The notes beneath the pieces are model-generated. The model ran no database searches, was not told the origin of the DNA, and worked only from the letters and a program-made list of their open reading frames with translations. From the NCBI GenBank assembly GCA_937926755.1, contig CALBBA010000217.1, forward strand, positions 1 through 14,412: 14,412 nucleotides of DNA, given 5' to 3'. The stretch comes from an uncultured Collinsella sp. (GTDB taxonomy: Bacteria; Actinomycetota; Coriobacteriia; Coriobacteriales; Coriobacteriaceae). The translations under genes were made by a program, and so were the position numbers. Of the stretch, positions 11,353 to 14,412 are shown piece by piece. Numbering within the stretch: the first letter of the stretch is position 1; every line of letters starts with the position of its first letter.

Positions 11353-13569
11353 TTACTTGTCGGTGCCCAGCTTGTGCGGTTTGAGAGCGAGCGCATTGAC
11401 GAGTGCGTCGGTGGCAGACTTGACGGCTGCCGGCTGCGGATCGTTGACGTGATCCTCGGGGTGTACGGGCAGGTCCTTCTTGACGGCATCGTGGATCAAG
11501 TTGAGGTACTCAGTCACGCCAGTGGTCGATAGGTGCGTGCCATCGCCATCGAACAGGTCGTTGCGGTTGGCACTGTATCCGTACCAATCGATAACGCGCA
11601 CGTTCTTGTAGCGCGTAGCGGCGTTGGCGATGGCCTGGTTGGTAGAGCCAACCCACGGCTGCGGGCTGCGCGTGTTCACAAACACCACAATACGCTTATC
11701 TCCTGCATCGGCCATGATGGCGTCGATCTGGTCGTCGGTTACCAAGCCGTTGGTGCCCAGGGCAAAGACCACGATCTTGCCGGCAAGGTTCTGCTGGATA
11801 TAGCCCTCAAATGTCGCGCGCCCCGCATCAAACTGGCGGCCCTTTTCGGCATCGATATGGCTGTGCGGGAACACGCCGTCAAAGGTGTCTACGGCACGCA
11901 GCGACACGGAGTCGCCGATCATAAGCAGATCGTAGGAGCCATCGGGGAAGCCGTCGTTGTCCTTGTCGGTGTCGTCGGCCGCCTGCTGGTCGGTGGGCGC
12001 GGTGTTCTTGGCTTCCTTGTTCAGAACCTCGGCGCCCTCGCCGCTCAGCGCAGACGTCTCGGGCACAAAGATCAGGCCGCCCAGTGCAACGACCAACACG
12101 ACAGCGCAGGCTGCGCAGGCAGGGACGTGCGCGCGCACCCAGTTGGCGGGCGTGGTGGTGCCATCGCGGAACTCGGATACGGTGCGGCCGAAGGCGCCCT
12201 TCCTAAACGGCGTCTCGATAAAGCGATATGAGCATTCGGCCACGGCGACCACCAACAGCACCTGCAAAATGTACTGCCACCACGGTGTATCGTTGATGTT
12301 GGCGACCGGGTTCATGAGCAACAGCAGGGGATAGTGCCACAGGTAGATGCTGTACGAGCGCTTGCCAACCCACACGAGCGGCTCGGCGGACAGCGCGCGG
12401 GCAACCATTCCCTGGGGCTGCACGCAGGCCGCGATGACCATGAGCGTGAGGATCGAGCACAGCAGTGTGCCTCCGCGATACTGGAAGGCAGTGTAGCCGT
12501 TGGTGAGCGCGACCATGGCGGCAAGGCCAACCAGACCCACGACGCCCAACACATCGATGGATGCGGGCGAGGACCAAAAACGCACGAGGGCGCTCGGCTG
12601 TGCCGGGGCGGTCTCGGCTGCTTCGTCGGCCTTCTCGCCAGGCTTGCCCTCGGCGTTCTTGCCGTGCTTGGCGGCGCCAGCTAGGCGATTGAGCCCCAAA
12701 CGACGAGCGAGACGCACCGGCGCCAGGTCGCGATCGGGGATAAAGGCCATCCAGGCACCCAGCAGCAGCGAGAACACACGGGTGTCGGTGCCGTAGTACA
12801 CGCGGCTGGGGTCGGCGGCAGGGTTATAGAGCACCATCATGGCGATGGCGGAGACAGCAGCTAGGCCCAGAACCACGCGGCGCGTGTTGGGCTTGCTCAC
12901 ATGCATGGATACCATGGCAAACAGCAGTGGCGGCCAAATCAGGTAGAACTGTTCCTCGATGGCAAGCGACCAAAAGTGCGTGAGTGGCGAGGGGTCGCCC
13001 AGAGCATTGAAGTACGAGACGTTTTGGGCAATCTGCCACCAGTTGTTGAAGAACAGCAGCGACGGCAGGATGTCGGGGCGCATCTTGGTGAGCATCACGT
13101 GGTTAAAGATGGTGCACAGCGCGCAGGTCACCACCACGACGGTCACCACGGCGGGGACCAGGCGACGGATGCGGCGAATCCAGAAGCTCTTGAGGTCGAT
13201 GCGTCCGGTCTTAGCGACTTCGTTGAGCAGCAGGCGCGTGATCAGATAGCCCGAAAGCACAAAGAAAATCGTGACACCGAGCAGACCGCCCTGCGCCCAC
13301 GTGAGGTTGAGGTGATAGAGCACCACCGCGACGACGGCAAGCGTGCGCAGGCCGTCAAGGGCAGGGATGTAGCGGGACTTGGGGCGAGCAGGCGTCTGCT
13401 CCGCGGCGGGAGTGTTGGCGCGGCCCGCGGTGTTGGCAGAAGCACGATGGGGGCTCACGGTGCGTCGCGGTTCGTTGGCACGTCGTTCGCCCTTCACGCG
13501 TTCGTGCGGCGCCGGCTCGTTGCCCGTGCGGCGTCGACCGCGCGAGCCCGATTGCGAGAGTTGTTCCAT
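11353..13569 (-). CDS. OafA-type O-acyltransferase fused to an SGNH domain
   Basis: 738 residues. An Arg/Pro-rich cytoplasmic N-terminus (1-65) precedes an Acyl_transf_3 membrane domain (about 66-455, about ten helices) beginning RYIPALDGLRTLAVV, with the family histidine in LYHL (His86), and including THFWSLAIEEQFYLIWP (197-213). A further helix (about 482-502) leads to an extracytoplasmic SGNH domain (about 545-700): GDSVS with Ser554, GTNG with Asn607, and DGTHLS with Asp676 and His679. Such fusions move acetyl groups across the membrane onto peptidoglycan, teichoic acid or other surface glycans; the acceptor here is unknown. The linker just before the SGNH domain contains DKDNDGFPDG (535-544), a calcium-binding-type Asp pattern. 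A charged insert (about 297-325) lies in a cytoplasmic loop. The ATG at 13569 has only a weak ribosome-binding site (GGATG). It appears to be a single-gene transcript. Confidence 0.92.
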   Translation of the reverse strand: MEQLSQSGSRGRRRTGNEPAPHERVKGERRANEPRRTVSPHRASANTAGRANTPAAEQTPARPKSRYIPALDGLRTLAVVAVVLYHLNLTWAQGGLLGVTIFFVLSGYLITRLLLNEVAKTGRIDLKSFWIRRIRRLVPAVVTVVVVTCALCTIFNHVMLTKMRPDILPSLLFFNNWWQIAQNVSYFNALGDPSPLTHFWSLAIEEQFYLIWPPLLFAMVSMHVSKPNTRRVVLGLAAVSAIAMMVLYNPAADPSRVYYGTDTRVFSLLLGAWMAFIPDRDLAPVRLARRLGLNRLAGAAKHGKNAEGKPGEKADEAAETAPAQPSALVRFWSSPASIDVLGVVGLVGLAAMVALTNGYTAFQYRGGTLLCSILTLMVIAACVQPQGMVARALSAEPLVWVGKRSYSIYLWHYPLLLLMNPVANINDTPWWQYILQVLLVVAVAECSYRFIETPFRKGAFGRTVSEFRDGTTTPANWVRAHVPACAACAVVLVVALGGLIFVPETSALSGEGAEVLNKEAKNTAPTDQQAADDTDKDNDGFPDGSYDLLMIGDSVSLRAVDTFDGVFPHSHIDAEKGRQFDAGRATFEGYIQQNLAGKIVVFALGTNGLVTDDQIDAIMADAGDKRIVVFVNTRSPQPWVGSTNQAIANAATRYKNVRVIDWYGYSANRNDLFDGDGTHLSTTGVTEYLNLIHDAVKKDLPVHPEDHVNDPQPAAVKSATDALVNALALKPHKLGTDK

Positions 13570-13608
13570 AAAACATCATCCAATGACGAGAATAATCAGC
13601 ACGCCTTC

Positions 13609-13614
13609 ATTGTA
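13609..13614 (-). promoter_or_regulatory. Possible -10 element of the acyltransferase gene
   Basis: On the minus strand this is TACAAT, about 40 bp upstream of the ATG. No clear -35 is present at standard spacing. The rest of 13570-13755 holds short inverted repeats, for example GCTTG/CAAGC around 13632-13650 and a GGGC/GCCC hairpin near 13727-13739. Confidence 0.35.
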
Positions 13615-13755
13615 GCTGCCTGCTCCTGTGAATGCTTGCTGCTGGCGCAAGCTCAAGCGCGCGTCCACATCAAAGTGAACTAAAGTTATAGGGGGTGCGA
13701 GAGTGCACGATCGACGGCTGCGGTGGGCATAAGGCCCGCAGATGAGGAGGTTTCC

Positions 13756-14412
13756 ATGGCAGATCGCGGCATCGTTGCGGTGTTCGGCAGCATGAACATG
13801 GACCTTTCGGTGGCGTGCGAGCACATGCCGCGCGCGGGCGAGACCGTCGGCGGCAGCGGGTTTATCACCAACGCCGGTGGCAAGGGCGCCAACCAAGCTG
13901 TGGCCGCTGCGCGTATGGGCGCGCGCACATGCATGATTGGTGCTGTCGGACGCGATGCGTTTGGCGAGGCGCTCGTGGCGGGACTCCAGAATGCCGGCGT
14001 GGGCGTTGAGTTCGTGGCGCGTCGCGACGACGTGGAGACCGGCACGGCGACCATCATTCGTTGCGAGGGCGACAATCGTATCGTACTGTCGCCGGGCGCC
14101 AACCATGCACTTACGGGCGAGGATGTTGCCGGTGCCCTGCGTTATCTGGTGGCCGATGAGCTCGGCGCGGACGTCTGCGACCTCGCCCCGGCGGCCGGCG
14201 GCGTCTTTATCGCCCAGGGCGAGTGCGACCTGATGGCGACGGCCGCGGCGCTCGCCTGCGCTCACGGGCTGGGGTTCTATACGGTCTTTAACCCGGCTCC
14301 CGCCTGCGATTTGCCGGCTGGGGCGTGGCCCGCGGTGGACCTGGTGTGCCCAAACGAGACCGAGTGTCAGGTGTTGACGGGCATTCTGCCTCCGGACGAT
14401 GCGAGCTGCGCC
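13756..14412 (+). CDS. rbsK: Ribokinase (PfkB family), 5' part
   Basis: 219 codons are visible before the window ends; the frame is open throughout. Ribokinase phosphorylates D-ribose to ribose 5-phosphate with ATP in the cytoplasm. The N-terminus [11 protein letters not shown] (9-19) and [16 protein letters not shown] (41-56) match the first PfkB signature and the sugar-binding segment of ribokinases; NPAP (179-182) and CPNETE (198-203) follow at the expected places. The second PfkB signature with the catalytic Asp (GAGD) should lie just beyond the edge and cannot be checked. The ATG has a strong ribosome-binding site, GAGGAGG (13744-13750), 5 nt upstream. The gene is divergent from the acyltransferase. 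Another PfkB sugar kinase is possible, but GSMNMDL and NPAP favour ribokinase. Confidence 0.88.
   Translation, partial: MADRGIVAVFGSMNMDLSVACEHMPRAGETVGGSGFITNAGGKGANQAVAAARMGARTCMIGAVGRDAFGEALVAGLQNAGVGVEFVARRDDVETGTATIIRCEGDNRIVLSPGANHALTGEDVAGALRYLVADELGADVCDLAPAAGGVFIAQGECDLMATAAALACAHGLGFYTVFNPAPACDLPAGAWPAVDLVCPNETECQVLTGILPPDDASCA

Overview
The window is high-GC bacterial DNA with dense, mostly co-directional genes. Nothing in it is diagnostic on its own, but three things point to a Coriobacteriia actinobacterium, most likely Collinsella or a close relative: the codon and GC style, an NRAMP-related magnesium transporter of the type described from Eggerthella lenta, and Collinsella-like intergenic repeats. 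This placement is inference. No rRNA, tRNA or CRISPR array was seen.

Layout. 1-250 is the 3' end of a DUF362-type iron-sulfur protein, closed by a strong bidirectional hairpin shared with the convergent alpha/beta hydrolase gene (382-1347, minus). The divergent region 1348-1533 carries a good minus-strand promoter with two palindromes, and a plus-strand promoter for a hemolysin III/PAQR-family gene. Next come a CNNM/CorC-type transporter (2328-3701) and, 24 bp later, a protein resembling a stand-alone cyanophycin-synthetase N-domain with an acidic tail (3726-4559). A separate promoter at 4639 drives an overlapping YtxH/PRC-barrel pair (4696-5840). After a hairpin comes a membrane-anchored NodB-like protein whose metal-binding residues are substituted (5913-7319).

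The most interesting region is 7320-10861. An extended -10 promoter is followed by a leader of about 200 nt with a compact three-way junction and two possible short upstream ORFs. It then runs into a PRC-MgtE_N-CBS membrane protein that lacks the MgtE pore signature, and 8 bp later an NRAMP-related (NRMT-type) transporter, closed by a strong terminator. Read together this looks like a magnesium-sensing and uptake operon in which an MgtE-type sensor domain is paired with a different transporter. The CNNM protein upstream is also a magnesium-associated family.

A 228-bp AT-rich MITE-like element (10892-11119) follows, with 34-bp terminal inverted repeats and 3-bp flanking direct repeats. Then come REP-like sequences and a 38-bp palindrome, a minus-strand OafA/SGNH acyltransferase (11353-13569), and the 5' part of a ribokinase gene (13756 to the window edge).
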